A DNA stretch of 64,000 nucleotides from Caprella mutica (Eukaryota > Arthropoda > Malacostraca > Amphipoda > Caprellidae), in contig CANNZV010000261.1 of NCBI GenBank assembly GCA_947561585.1, positions 1-64,000 on the forward strand, in the 5' to 3' direction. The position numbers were made by a program, and so were the translations under genes. This document shows positions 50,621 through 63,308 of this stretch, piece after piece (position 1 is the stretch's first letter; each line of letters begins with the position of its first letter). The notes beneath the pieces were generated by a model. It had not been told where the DNA came from, made no database searches, and was given only the letters and a program-made list of their open reading frames with translations.

Positions 50621-51286
50621 GTAGATCCTATGATAATTATCATTATTTAATTTTTTATTTAAATCATCATTAATATTACCTTTGTTTTCTGGGTATACAG
50701 CAGGTTAAACACTTGTTTCATGGCATCCGTACACTGCACAAACAACCATGGAGAAAACTTTATATACTATTCAACCAACTATTTAACCATCTTTATCCCT
50801 GTAAACAATTCAGTAAACACAGTCCTTTCTATTAGCTATCTACTTGTAGCGATAACGTTGTTAGTTGTAGCGAAAATCGGAATTGCTTCGAAATAGATAG
50901 CTATTAATTACCCTCTAAACAATTCGGTCTATCGATTCGATATCTTCTTATGTCAAATTCCAAGCTGGGACAACGGGTATCTAAATTTATTAATTATTTT
51001 AATCGAATCGCTACATGAAAAGACCCTGAAATCGACATCATAAATCTCCTTCTATTTTAGATGTTGAATCAAATATATATAATTTAATACATCGAAAAAT
51101 AGTAACGAAATCGATAGATAGATATTTTTTCTATGAAAACGATGAATAAATCTAGATATGAAAACGATGTGTATTCGATGCGTCTAAAAAAGTTATTGAA
51201 AAGCTGTTATGATCGAGTCTCATATTTTCTGTCGTCTGTTTTAGTCTTATGAAAATACAATGAACCTCCTGAGTTATTAAATTTTT
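50621..51286. other. AT-rich stretch, no gene recognised
   Basis: Contains several TAGCGA/TCGATT-rich blocks like those in repeat R but no clear boundary. Confidence 0.35.
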
Positions 51287-51665
51287 GTTTCTTCATAACT
51301 CACAGCTACTTCATAGCTCATGGACACTGATTCCTTTCTAGGAATGAAATCTTGGAGAAAATTACGGTCTTTGAGTGAGAACTAGGACGAAATTCATGAC
51401 GTATATCGTATCTATAATTGAAACAAATTTGAAAATACTTCATAACTCCATAATCTATTCCTGGTTTCTTTTCGATTACTATAAGTAAACACTAAATAAT
51501 GAAATAGAAACGAAAAAGATAAAAGATAGATATTTGATTTCTTGTTTTGTCGATTTGAATACTTAATGATTTCTAAAAGAAAGTACGGTGCACCGCAATT
51601 CGGCATCTAAAAGAAATTTATTTTGAAGCGAAATCTATTTCAATTATCTATGTTTTAGCAATACA
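51287..51665. repeat. Interspersed repeat R, copy 3 (uninterrupted)
   Basis: Contiguous here are the segments that occur separately at 1180-1320 and 3090-3300, so this copy shows the original order. The join is near 51420-51480. Confidence 0.6.
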
Positions 51666-51792
51666 ATTCCTGGTATCTTTTCTCTTAAGTGACATTAATG
51701 TACTACAAACAATATTTGTAGTATATTAATATACATAGATTTAAGATTATTAATAAGCTCAAGAAATCGCATTATATTGATATGATGAATAG

Positions 51793-52044
51793 TATCTTTC
51801 TCGTTTCAATGTGTTTTATGTTTTGGATGAAGGAGAGGATGTTCCAGATGATGGGAGACTAAAGATCAACAATATATCTCCAATTGAATCAGAAAATTTG
51901 CAAGTAAAAATTTCTAAATATCCTAATTAGTTTCCAAAAGATAATTAGAACATAAATTGTTACAAAGCATAATCCACAATTCACTCATATTTTCTATTTT
52001 TAATGCAGGTGTTGGCGTCAGTTATTCAAACAGAAGGTGAATGA
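51793..52044 (+). CDS. Possible last two exons of an unrecognised gene
   Basis: A frame from 51793 encodes YLSRFNVFYVLDEGEDVPDD, then GRLKINNISPIESENLQ, ending CAA|gtaaaa at 51903. CTATTTTTAATGCAG precedes VLASVIQTEGE and a TGA at 52042-52044; both sides are phase 0. The composition is protein-like and the second acceptor is good. The first acceptor (GATGAATAG) is weak, so the exon may begin elsewhere. Product unknown. Confidence 0.35.
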
Positions 52045-52501
52045 ATAATTTTGGTTGAGAGCGAGCTGCTTCGCGTGGATTGTTTGGTTTTCTGGGTACG
52101 CCATTTGCTATTTGTCCAACAAAAAATCTCAAAAGAAGACACTGGTGTTTACCCAAAAGTTTTTGTTAGAAATTGAAGACTTCCCGAAAACTCCACAATT
52201 GGTACATAAGTTAAATAATGAAATACTAAATTGTTCAATTACAGTAGCTTTAACCAATTTATTATTTTTTCTTTGAGAATGAAATAGTCAATTTAATTTA
52301 AGCAGTTACCTTATAAAGGTCCCCTCCATTCAAATTAAAATTTCTGTGGAAATGTTATTCAGAGGGTATAAGAAAAATCACGAGAATATGCTAAATTGCA
52401 TATAATAAATATGTAGAACCAAATTTGCAATGCTTTGTAGTTTATAACCAGTAACTTTAGTTATAATGAAAAAATAATAAACAACTTTTTTATTTTTAAG
52501 T
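52045..52501. other. Sequence downstream of the candidate exons
   Basis: A 73-codon plus frame (52055-52276) contains KKTLVFTQKFLLEIEDFPKT, but no family is recognised. Confidence 0.3.
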
Positions 52502-53705
52502 TAGGTGATTGTGCCAGCAATCGGCGTACCTCTAGTAATCGGAATAGCAGACACATTAAGTATAATTTTCGATATAATATATTAAATTTATAGGGTCGTA
52601 CAAACTAAATTATTAAAGAACAAACTATTCTATTTGATTAGTAACCCTCTCTAATCATTTCATCACACATATTAACAGGTAGCTTCCAATCATTGTCAGA
52701 AAGTCAAGTTATCGGTTAGTTGGTTGTATTTTTCGTAAGAAAATGGTTCCTCTTGGAAACTCTTTAGTGTGTTTCAGTAGCTTTTAATGTACCAGGTGTA
52801 TGCTTTTCTTGATGTACAATTCACGATCTATTAATGCATTTTAAAATCTAAACAAACAAATATTTACTTCTTATTTAAAATAGTAGTCCGATCACTAGAT
52901 TGTATGAACATCTAATTTCAATGCCGATTAAACATAGAATCCATCTGTCCACCCTGACGATTACTGGAAAAACTTAATGTATATTTGGCAGACGAATCAA
53001 ATATATCCTAAACCGTTGATTCTTAAAGCGGGTAATTATTTCCTCTTGCATGTAGAAGGTAGCAGTTGTAGGAGCTTCATCTTATGTCAGAAGACTTCTA
53101 AATAATCACATTAATATAAAATAACTTGGTTTTCAGTTCTGGTGTGTGGCAAACAACAATGAATAACATGTTCAAAACTTTAATGACAACACGTATTTTT
53201 AACCATTGACGAAGTGTTTGATTGTGTGTATGGGTAGGTAATAATAATATAACATAATACTTATTATTACTTATTACAGTAGGAATTATATTATAATAGA
53301 AAAATGAATATTGACAATTTGATTGTATAGATATTAGGTATGACTAACTCTATTACTAGTAATTATACTATATAGTATATACTATTAGTCTATTAGTATT
53401 ATATTAATGAACAAGTATGATGAATATTAGTTCCTTATGATTGGCTACCTGACGATAATAGAATTGGAAGTGACCGAACATAGATATTGCTATGACGATT
53501 ACTAGCATTTTAGACTAATGGGACATTTTTACTTCTAATTGCAAAAGTAATAGCATACTGTACTTATGTGTAATATGATTGGAAAGATATAAGTTTCAGC
53601 TTTCTAATGATAGTTGCATCGCGTCAGTAGCGTTCATATGTGACTTGTTATTGGTATTTGTTTGTAATTTATCCTTAAGTGACCGATTACTGGCACAAAC
53701 ACCTA
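52502..53705. mobile_element. 1.2-kb TIR element with TGTGCCAG ends
   Basis: TAGGTGATTGTGCCAGCAAT (left) and TAGGTGTTTGTGCCAGTAAT (right, inverted), each followed by CGG, match 21 of 23. No transposase is visible. Confidence 0.65.
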
Positions 53706-54059
53706 CAAGTTTTTTTTTTTTTTTTATTTAAATTTTTTACTAGTATGATGAAAAATATTTCGTATAATTAATATTAATATAACTATATTTATATATTTTT
53801 TTATAATTAATTTCTGTTATTTACTGAAATTATATAAATTATTGAATACGAATAGCTATAACTAGAATATTTAATAGAGTTTTGTTTGAAATGATTGATA
53901 TCGTACTATTAAATATATTTTCCATGTTGTTTTACCATCCGCGTGTGACTTGAAGCGACTCTCTTACGTTCATGTCAACACATTATTCCGTACTCTAACT
54001 AGTTTCTTTCATTCCACCTCATATTTTGTGTGATTCTATAATTAAAGAATTCTCTATTC

Positions 54060-54290
54060 GAGTCAACCTGACATTGAATTTGGAGTCAATGTGAGTCATA
54101 TAATTGAGTTAATGTTTTTTACTGAGTACATTTGACTCTGAATTAGGAGTCAACATGACTCTTGTTTTTTAGTAAAATATTAGGATGAGTCAAATTGACT
54201 CTAATTTTTGAGCCGGTTTTGGGACAAACTGAAGACTCAAATTTTGAGTCAATTTGACTCTTCCATTTTCTCAGTGTAGTTATCAGCAGG
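54060..54290. other. Cluster of GAGTCAA / TGAGTCA motifs
   Basis: TGAGTCA occurs at 54092, 54186 and 54245, with further GAGTCAA and TTGACTC copies forming near-palindromes such as GAGTCAAATTGACTC. The right edge reads CACTGAGAAAATGG when inverted, as at the ends of some insect MITEs. A degenerate MITE is more likely than an enhancer. Confidence 0.4.
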
Positions 54291-54633
54291 TTGACTCGTG
54301 TAGAGTAGAACCAACCGTATACTATAGTAGGGTATTTGTATAACTGGAAGCAGTATTTTAAATTGCATCAACATTCAACAGGTGTACAAACCAGAAGCAG
54401 TAGATGTTTTAAGATGGAAGTATCAGCAGCCCAATAGCAAACCAAATGTCAAAGACATGTACATATATATAGTAGCAGCTGATGTCTAAGAGATAGTTGC
54501 AGCAGCAGCGGCTGATGGTAGACTGGTAATAGACAAAATGTTGCATGATAGTAGCAACACCAGGGAGCAGGAAATAAATGAGTAGACGTAGGAAACAAGC
54601 CATCTTAGAATTTTAATATTGCCCAAAAAACTC

Positions 54634-54668
54634 TTAAATAAGGGAAATTATATATTTCCCTTATTTAA
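54634..54668. other. Perfect 15-bp hairpin
   Basis: TTAAATAAGGGAAAT and ATTTCCCTTATTTAA pair around a five-base TATAT loop. Confidence 0.75.
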
Positions 54669-55069
54669 AATGTGTATTTTGGTGTATATTTTCTTTTATT
54701 CATCAATAAATATACTCATTTTTATATATTTAACATCGTATTTGCTGTCTGTTTCATTTAATAAAAAATAACCAAAAACAAAAAATAAGAACGTACAATC
54801 TTTTTCTTCAGCGTCATATTTGTGTTTCGTACTATTGGGGCACAGTTTCAAAATCTTTATAAATATGTAAAAAATGTGAACTGATTAACATATTAAGCGA
54901 TTTTGATATTACTGATGTTAGAGCCTAGTTCTACAATATTATGTAATAAACTCTTTTGATTCCTTTAATTCTGAAGTAGGCGGTTATACACGGATAGCCT
55001 TTGTAATGTAATATCATAATTTTAGGATATGAAAATGATTTACAAAGTAATTAATTTTAATTGGTAATC

Positions 55070-55435
55070 AGGTTTCATATTACCTCTTCATTTTCCTCTT
55101 TTATTAGAGAGTACATTCACTGGTGTTTGTGTCTCTTTTCGTCACTTTACCTCTTCATTTTCCTCTTTTATCAGAGAGTACATTCACTGGTGTTTGTGTC
55201 TCTTTTCGTCACTTTACCTCTTCATTTTCCTCTTTTATCAGAGAGTACATTCACTGGTGTCTGTGTCTCTTTTCGTCACTTTACCTCTTCATTTTCCTCT
55301 TTTATCAGTGTCTGTGTCTCTTTTTTTCACTTTACCTCTTCATTTTCCTCTTTCATCAGTGACTACATTCACTGGTGTTTGTGTCTCTTTTCGTCCCTTT
55401 ACCTCTTCATTTTCCTCTTTTATCAGTGACTAGTT
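55070..55435. repeat. 67-bp tandem array, about five copies
   Basis: Units contain ACCTCTTCATTTTCCTCTTT and CACTGGTGTTTGTGTCTC. One copy lacks the GAGAGTACATTCACTGG block. The complement of its core (AAGAGGAAAATGAAGAGGT) also occurs in repeat R at 20500 and 13655. Confidence 0.9.
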
Positions 55436-56180
55436 ATTCATTATTTTCATTCACTTTGAGTAATTCAAACAGTATTGATTCACTTTAAATATTTTCAGCA
55501 AACACTCTCTTCAGTTTGAGATGTTTAGTTACCTGCACAGTCTCCTTATCTCTCTGATATCTTATCGCAATGATATGCTAAGGTGTCTTATCAGTACAGC
55601 TGAACTCAGTTGATTTACAAACTTGCAAGTGAACTGCTACATTTTAACGACTTTCTCCCTCTATTGGTAAGTAAATTATGTTAAAACATTTTATAGACGT
55701 CCATTAAAATCATAATTATTCACCTTCAATACGGAGCTTCATTGAAGAATTTCTAACCTTCATTCCCTATGCTATACATGGAGTTCTCATCAAGTTTTAT
55801 ACGGGTTCTGGTGTTATTTGGTACTAATTTTAAGTGTCAATTTCATAGGAAAACCTCACTATAAATTGAAGCTGCAAAATATGCGAGTATTCAATTTTTC
55901 AGAAATAAAAACAATGTAACCTAAAATAGGAGTGTATGAATTTTAATTGTCATTATTTAAGAGTTTTCTGGGGTGAGAATGAATTGAACGGCTGCTTTTA
56001 TTGAACACAGCACTTTAATTTGAAAATGAAGCTACATTAATTAGCTATAACTACTGTTTAAGATCAACTTAAATAGGTTTAAGGTCAAGTTTAAGTTTTA
56101 ACACGTCCGAACTAGCCTAACTGACGTTTTTGTTATCACTTGTCTTACAATAGCGAGAGGAGCTGAGTATCTCTGTGGGG
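55436..56180. other. No feature recognised
   Basis: AT-rich sequence with no convincing exon or repeat boundary. Confidence 0.4.
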
Positions 56181-56184
56181 GCAA

Positions 56185-56349
56185 CGACTAAAGCCCACAC
56201 GACAAAAGCCCACACGACAAAATCCCTAGCGTCAAAAGCCCACAAGACAAAATCCCTAGCGTCAAAAGCCCACAAGACAAAATCCCTAGCGTCAAAAACC
56301 CACAAGACAAAATCCCTAGTGTCAAAAGCGCACACGACAAAATCCCACA
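56185..56349. repeat. 30-bp tandem array, about five copies
   Basis: The unit contains AAAGCCCACAAGACAAAATC followed by CCTAGCGTC. The ends carry a shorter CACACGACAAAA version. Confidence 0.9.
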
Positions 56350-56457
56350 TTAATGGGTTTTTAATGACGTATCTATGGTACCAATATATTATGCATTTTA
56401 TCGTGGAATGGTGAATAATGCAAATTCAAGGCAGTGGATACATTTTTACTAGACACA

Positions 56458-56800
56458 CTTTATATATTTTTTGACACAAATTTTTTCTGTCCTAATTTTT
56501 TTTGACAAATTTTTTCTGTCATAATTTTTTTGACACAAATTTTTTTGACACAAAATTTTTTTTTTTGACACAAATTTTTTTGACACAAATTTTTTTGACA
56601 CAATTTTTTTTGACACAAATTTTTTTAACAAAAATTTTTTCGACACAAAATTTTTTGACAATTTTTTTTATTTTTTTGACACAAATTTTTTTTGACAAAA
56701 TTTTTTTTGACAAAATATTTTTTTGACACATTTTTATTGACAAAAATTATTTAACATGATTTTTTGACACAAATTTTTTAGTCACAAATTTTTTTGACAC
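56458..56800. repeat. Irregular TTTTTTGACACAAA repeat
   Basis: About twenty irregular copies of a 12-16 bp unit with a T run of variable length. Both strands give lysine- or phenylalanine-rich frames that are not genes. Confidence 0.85.
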
Positions 56801-57177
56801 AATTTTTGTTACATACATTTTTTACATACATTTTTACATAGTATTATTACATAATTTTTACATGTCTTTTGTCTACATACAATTTTTATAACATATTTGT
56901 TTATAACAAATTTTTTCACATTTTTTTTATTTATTTTTTTTATAAAATATATTCTTCAAATATATATTTTTATTTTATATATTTTTTACATACATATTAT
57001 TTAACATACATTGTTCCTTCCTTAGTGAGTACGTCCGTTACGCTTTCAGTAATTAGATACAAGCAAATTCGGTATGCATGATACCACAAATTAAACATCT
57101 TATTGTATTTTATAATTAATTGTTCCTCTTATTTTCATTGTGTGATTCACTTTTAATATATTGTATTACTGATTAAA

Positions 57178-57400
57178 AGGTGGGGGAATTGAAATGTGGA
57201 GGAATTGAAAGTGGTGGAAGTGAAAGTGGGGGAAGTGAAGTTGGGCGAAGCTTAAGTGGGGGAAGTGAAGATGGAGGTAGTGTATGTGGAGAAATTGAAA
57301 GTGGGGGAGGTGTTGGTGTGGGGAAGTGTAGGTGGGGGAAGTGAATTTGAACAAGAGTAGATGGTGGAAGTGAAGGGGGGGGGGAGTGAAACTGGAACTA
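57178..57400 (+). repeat. Purine-rich GGGGGAAGTGAA tract
   Basis: About fifteen degenerate copies of GTGGGGGAAGTGAA give a nearly all-purine plus strand apart from regular T residues. Runs of four to nine G occur throughout. Confidence 0.8.
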
Positions 57401-57629
57401 AAAATATAACTTAGTTTAGAAAAATGTTGTAAGGTCACATAACGAGTTTGACAGACGTCCTATCAATAGAGCCTCATAAAGTTGGTGTATATTGAAATAC
57501 GTAATGCGAACAGGATAATTAAATACAAAGGAAATTGTTTTCAGAAGCATATTATTGAACACATTCTCTCCAGTCCAAAACCGTTACTTTTATAATCAGT
57601 TCTATTAAAACATTGTTGTTGATTCTCAT

Positions 57630-57657
57630 CCCGTGGAATTACCACGGGTCTTGCTAG
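57630..57657 (+). mobile_element. Helitron 3' terminus
   Basis: The hairpin CCCGTGG-AATTA-CCACGGG is followed nine bases later by CTAG and then T. A GC hairpin just before CTRR and insertion next to T are the Helitron hallmarks. The 5' end (TC) was not identified. Confidence 0.65.
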
Positions 57658-58189
57658 TACATATTATTTAACATACATATTTCAAGAATAATTATTTTAC
57701 ATGAATGTTTTTTTACATAATGTTTTTTTTATATACCTAAATGTTATTTTAGGTATATAAATGTTATATAAATGTTTATATAACAATAAATATAAATGTA
57801 TAAATGTATATAAATGTTTCATACATAAATTTCTTTACATACATTTTTTCTACAAAAATATTTTCTTACACATTACTTTTCTGCATACATTTTTCAAATT
57901 TATTTTTTGATATACATTTTTATTTGTATAATTTTTCTTTTACTATTGATAACCCATTATTTTTAATGGGAATTACACTAGTCAGTAATATACATAGTGG
58001 TTGAAATGTGTACCATTATGAAGTCAACGTGCTAAAGTAGAATAAAAGTCATGACTGATTATAAGAACAGTCTAATTTAATAAAGGCAAATTGAACCTAT
58101 TTACCCGTAGTTACAAATTGAGAAATAAAAACAATAATAACATATTCACCTTAACTGCTGCCTAGTCTCACCACCTGTCACCTTTACAG

Positions 58190-58490
58190 TTGGATTTGAT
58201 CCAATTGAAATTGAAATTGATGGAATTGAAATTGAATTTGATGGAATTGAAATTGAATTTGATGGAATTGAAATTGAATTTGATGGAATTGAAATTGAAT
58301 TTGATCCAATTGGAATTGAAATTGATGGAATTGAAATTGAATTTGATGGAATTGAAATTGAATTTGATGGAATTGAAATTGAAATTGATGGAATTGAAAT
58401 TGAATTTGATCCAATTGGAATTGAAATTGAATTTGATCCAATTGAAATTGAATTTGATCCAATTGAAATTGAAATTGAATTTGATCTGTT
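58190..58490. repeat. 21-bp tandem array, about 14 copies
   Basis: Units of GGAATTGAAATTGAATTTGA plus T, with variants CCAATTGG and shortened copies. Both strands are open as heptads, a by-product. Confidence 0.95.
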
Positions 58491-58942
58491 AGGATGACTC
58501 TAGTTGTCTTTACACTTCATTGATGCCATTATATTATCAGTAATATAGAACCGGTAATTACTGTTACTGTTAATACAATACTACTGTATTGTTATAAATT
58601 TAATGACAAAAATAATTGTCCGTGTAACATAAATCCAAATAACAGAAAATGAAAAACAACAAATTCTGAAAAAAACGGGGTACAATATTTGGGGAAAATT
58701 CAGAAAAAAATCCTAACAACAAATATAATAGGGAAAAGAAAAGAAAAATCCGAATTTTCTAAGTTTCACGATTTTTTTTTCTTGCGATATTTCCGTATGT
58801 TTTTCTTGATTTTTTTTTATAATCGGTATTTTGATGTTTTTTGTTATCCGGATTCATTAATCTAGATTTTTTTCGGAATCTTTTTCTGTTGATTTTATTA
58901 GACCGTATTTATTATAAGAGATTACATTTTATTGTTTTATTA
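58491..58942. other. AT-rich stretch between arrays
   Basis: Contains A-rich and T-rich runs near 58660-58880; no gene seen. Confidence 0.4.
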
Positions 58943-61767
58943 ACAATATTGTAACAATTCACAGTGAGTAAGTATATTGTAACAATATTGTAACAATATT
59001 GTAACAATTCACAGTGTGTAGGTATATTGTAACAATATTGTAACATTTCACAGTGAGTAGGTATATTGTAACAATATTGTAACAATTCACAGTGTGTAGG
59101 TATATTGTAACAATATTGTAACAATTTACAGTGTGTAGGTATATTGTAACAATATTGTAACAATTCACTGTGTGTAGGTATATTGTAACAATATTGTAAC
59201 AATTTACAGTGAGTAGGTATATTGTAACAATATTGTAACAATTCACAGTGTGTAGGTATATTGTAACAATATTGTAACAATTCACAGTGTGTAGGTATAT
59301 TGTAACAATATTGTAACAATTCACAGTGTGTAGGTATATTGTAACAATATTGTAACAATTCACAGTGTGTAGGTATATTGTAGCAATATTGTAACAATTC
59401 ACAGTGTGTAGGTATATTGTAACAATATTGTAACAATTCACAGTGAGTAGGTATATTGTAACAATATTATAACAATTCACAGTGTGTAGGTATATTGTAA
59501 CAATATTGTAACAATTCACACTGTGTAGGTATATTGTAACAATATTGTAACAATTCACTGTGTGTAGGTATATTGTAACAATATTGTAACAATTCACAGT
59601 GTGTAGGTATATTGTAACAATATTGTAACAATTCACTGTGTGTAGGTATATTGTAACAATATTGTAACAATTCACAGTGTGTAGGTATATTGTAACAATT
59701 CACAGTGTGTAGGTATATTGTAACAATATTGTAACAATTCACAGTGTGTAGGTATATTGTAACAATATTGTAACAATTCACAGTGTGTAGGTATATTGTA
59801 ACAATATTGTAACAATTCACAGTGAGTAGGTATATTGTAACAATATTATAACAATTCACAGTGTGTAGGTATATTGTAACAATATTGTAACAATTCACAC
59901 TGTGTAGGTATATTGTAACAATATTGTAACAATTCACTGTGTGTAGGTATATTGTAACAATATTGTAACAATTCACAGTGTGTAGGTATATTGTAACAAT
60001 ATTGTAACAATTCACTGTGTGTAGGTATATTGTAACAATATTGTAACAATTCACAGTGTGTAGGTATATTGTAACAATTCACAGTGTGTAGGTATATTGT
60101 AACAATATTGTAACAATTCACAGTGTGTAGGTATATTGTAACAATTCACAGTGTGTAGGTATATTGTAACAATATTGTAACAATTCACAGTGTGTAGGTA
60201 TATTGTAACAATTCATAGTGTGTAGCTATATTGTAACAATATTGTAACAATTCACTGTGTGTAGGTATATTGTAACAATATTGTAACAATTCACAGTGTG
60301 TAGGTATATTGTAACAATATTGTAACAATTCACAGTGTGTAGGTATATTGTAACAATATTGTAACAATTCACAGTGTGTAGGTATATTGTAACAATATTG
60401 TAACAATTCACAGTGAGTAGGTATATTGTAACAATATTGTAACAATTCACAGTGTGTAGGTATATTGTAACAATATTGTAACAATTCACAGTGTGTAGGT
60501 ATATTGTAACAATATTGTAACAATTCACAGTGTGTAGGTATATTGTAACAATATTGTAACAATTCACAGTGTGTAGGTATATTGTAACAATATTGTAACA
60601 ATTCACAGTGTGTAGGTATATTGTAACAATATTGTAACAATTCACAGTGTGTAGGTATATTGTAACAATATTGTAACAATTCACAGTGTGTAGGTATATT
60701 GTAACAATATTGTAACAATTCACAGTGAGTAGGTATATTGTAACAATATTGTAACAATTCACAGTGTGTAGGTATATTGTAACAATATTGTAACAATTCA
60801 CAGTGTGTAGGTATATTGTAACAATATTGTAACAATTCACAGTGTGTAGGTATATTGTAACAATATTGTAACAATTCACAGTGTGTATGTATATTGTAAC
60901 AATATTGTAACATTTCACTGTGTGTAGGTATATTGTAACAATATTGTAACAATTCACAGTGTGTAGGTATATTGTAACAATATTGTAACAATTCACAGTG
61001 TGTAGGTATATTGTAACAATATTGTAACAATTCACAGTGTGTAGGTATATTGTAACAATATTGTAACAATTCACTGTGTGTAGGTATATTGTAACAATAT
61101 TGTAACAATTCACACTGTGTAGGTATATTGTAACAATTCACAGTGTGTAGGTATATTGTAACAATATTGTAACAATTAACAGTGTGTAGGTATATTGTAA
61201 CAATATTGTAACAATTCACAGTGTGTAGGTATATTGTAACAATATTGTAACAATTCACAGTGTGTAGGTATATTGTAACAATATTGTAACAATTCACAGT
61301 GTGTAGGTATATTGTAGCAATATTGTAACAATTCACAGTGTGTAGGTATATTGTAACAATATTGTAACAATTCACAGTGTGTAGGTATATTGTAACAATA
61401 TTGTAACAATTCACAGTGTGTAGGTATATTGTAACAATATTGTAACAATTCACAGTGTGTAGGTATATTGTAACAATATTGTAACAATTCACTGTGTGTA
61501 GGTATATTGTAACAATATTGTAACAATTCACACTGTGTAGGTATATTGTAACAATTCACAGTGTGTAGGTATATTGTAACAATATTGTAACAATTAACAG
61601 TGTGCAGGTATATTGTAACAATATTGTAACAATTCACAGTGTGTAGGTATATTGTAGCAATATTGTAACAATTCACAGTGTGTAGGTATATTGTAACAAT
61701 ATTATAACAATTCACAGTGTGTAGGTATATTGTAACAATATTGTAACAATTCATAGTGTGCAGGTAT
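58943..61767. repeat. 39-bp satellite-like array, about 72 copies, with 28-bp short units
   Basis: The unit contains GGTATATTGTAACAATATTG followed by TAACAATTCACAGTGTGTA. Occasional 28-bp units lack an 11-bp AATATTGTAAC block. Marker variants recur at 379 bp (59461 and 59840: nine long plus one short unit) and at 418 bp (61111 and 61529: ten long plus one short), showing higher-order duplication. Minus-strand frames of up to 448 codons (NCYNIVTIYLHTV) are repeat by-products. Confidence 0.97.
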
Positions 61768-62410
61768 TAGAATGTGAAGTAACGGAATGATTGAAAATTT
61801 TCTTAGCTCAAATTCAATTCCAATTTAATTAATTACAAAAGTTAATGAAAAACAGTTGGTAAAAATGTAGATAGCTCCCCGGTAGCAATGATTCTCGGGC
61901 CAATGTTGTCCCAATGTTGGTCCAAGAAAAATAATAAAGTAATCCATTCATCAGAGTAATGATAGGTAGGTAGTGTCAGGTGTGCGAGTACTTTCACCTG
62001 TTCGACAGTTGAAGCTCCAGGTTATTAAGCCTCTTCCGTTCACTCGAGGGAAGTGGGTAATGCAGGACAAAATATTCATTACAAACGTTATTGAATTGTT
62101 TCATTTCATAAAGTGAACTTATAATCTAATCTTCACGCTTTACTTTAGATAACAAAAAATTAAAAAAGTTGTTCTTGCTGTTTCTCATTAGGTGTACTTG
62201 TGTATTTTCACTGAATTTATCTGTGTTTTTTTGTGATATATAGTTTCATTTGTTATTATATTAAACTAATAGTAAAAAATAAACATAAATCATAAAATGG
62301 TGTCTTATTGTACACAGTGATATATATGTATATATAATATACGTATATCAATAAGATCTCCATTTTGAAGAGGTCAATATTCAATAGGTATATTACATCT
62401 CAGTTTAATC
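61768..62410. other. AT-rich stretch, no gene recognised
   Basis: Includes an alternating TATA/TGTATA tract near 62320-62345. Confidence 0.4.
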
Positions 62411-62414
62411 CATC

Positions 62415-62757
62415 CCGGTATACTCCACAGCTGTATATTCCATCCCGGTATATTTCACCACGGTATATTCCACCCCGGTATATTCCACCACGGTATATTC
62501 CACCACGGTATATTCCACCACTGTATGTTTCACCACGGAATATTCCACCACGGTATGTTCCACCACGGTATATTCCACCCCGGTATATTCCACCCCGGTA
62601 TATTCCACCACTGTATGTTTCACCACGGTATATTCCACCACGGTATATTCCACCCCTGTAGATTCCACCACGATATATTCCACCACGGTAGATTCCACCC
62701 CGGTATATTCCACCACGGTATATTCCACCCCGGTATATTCCACTAACGTATGTTCCA
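62415..62757. repeat. 15-bp tandem array, about 23 copies
   Basis: Unit CACCACGGTATATTC with CCCCGG and CACTGT variants. It is followed at 62764-62825 by three to four copies of a different unit, ATTCCCCGCCGGACT. Confidence 0.95.
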
Positions 62758-63095
62758 CCGAGAAATGGATTATTCCCCGCCGGACTATTCCCCGCCGATC
62801 ATTTCCCCGCCGGACTTTTACCCGCCTATTATTTTTAAATTTAAACCATGGAAGACAATGAAATATTAAAATCTGTTAATTAATTATTTGAAAAAATAAT
62901 CGTTTTGATCAATAAATCTATTGCCGTGAAATTGTAAATCAAAGTCTGCCGTCGCAACTAGCAATTTTTTTTTTTTAAACATTGTTGCATGGAAATTGGT
63001 CACTTACCAAATCCTTGAACCGAATCCGTTCATTGTAGTACGTAAACAAAATGATAACCAGTCCCAAACTTGAATATGTCATTATACGTTTGAAA

Positions 63096-63308
63096 ATGGT
63101 GAAAAAAATTTGTGAAATTGAAAACTGTCCTTCGAGACAATTAGATTTAGTTTTGAAAAGAGAACCATCTCTTCATAAATTACCTGTTAATACTGTTGAT
63201 AGAAAAATTGTTTACATGTTATCAGCTGTAAAATGTAAACAAATAGTACAGAGTGGGGGCGCCATCTGTAGGAGGACGCAGGAACTAAATCGAATTTATA
63301 AAATATGA
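63096..63308 (+). pseudogene. Possible THAP-domain fragment
   Basis: From the ATG at 63096 the frame reads MVKKICEIENCPSRQ then PSLHKLPVN, like the first cysteine pair and the LHKLP-type segment of a THAP zinc finger. The later C and H ligands are missing and the frame ends in unrelated sequence at 63308. It may be a transposase (P-element type) or THAP-gene fragment; the similarity is short. Confidence 0.3.

Noticed and set aside
56449..56743. Lysine-rich and phenylalanine-rich frames
   Set aside because: Translation of the TTTTTTGACACAAA repeat.
58184..58492. Frames on both strands of the GGAATTGAAATT array
   Set aside because: By-product of the 21-bp unit.
58912..61754. Minus-strand frames of up to 448 codons
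   Set aside because: Pure translation of the 39-bp tandem unit; three overlapping frames are open at once, which argues against a protein.
62365..62758. Frames such as IPPRYIPPRY
   Set aside because: By-product of the 15-bp unit; open on both strands.
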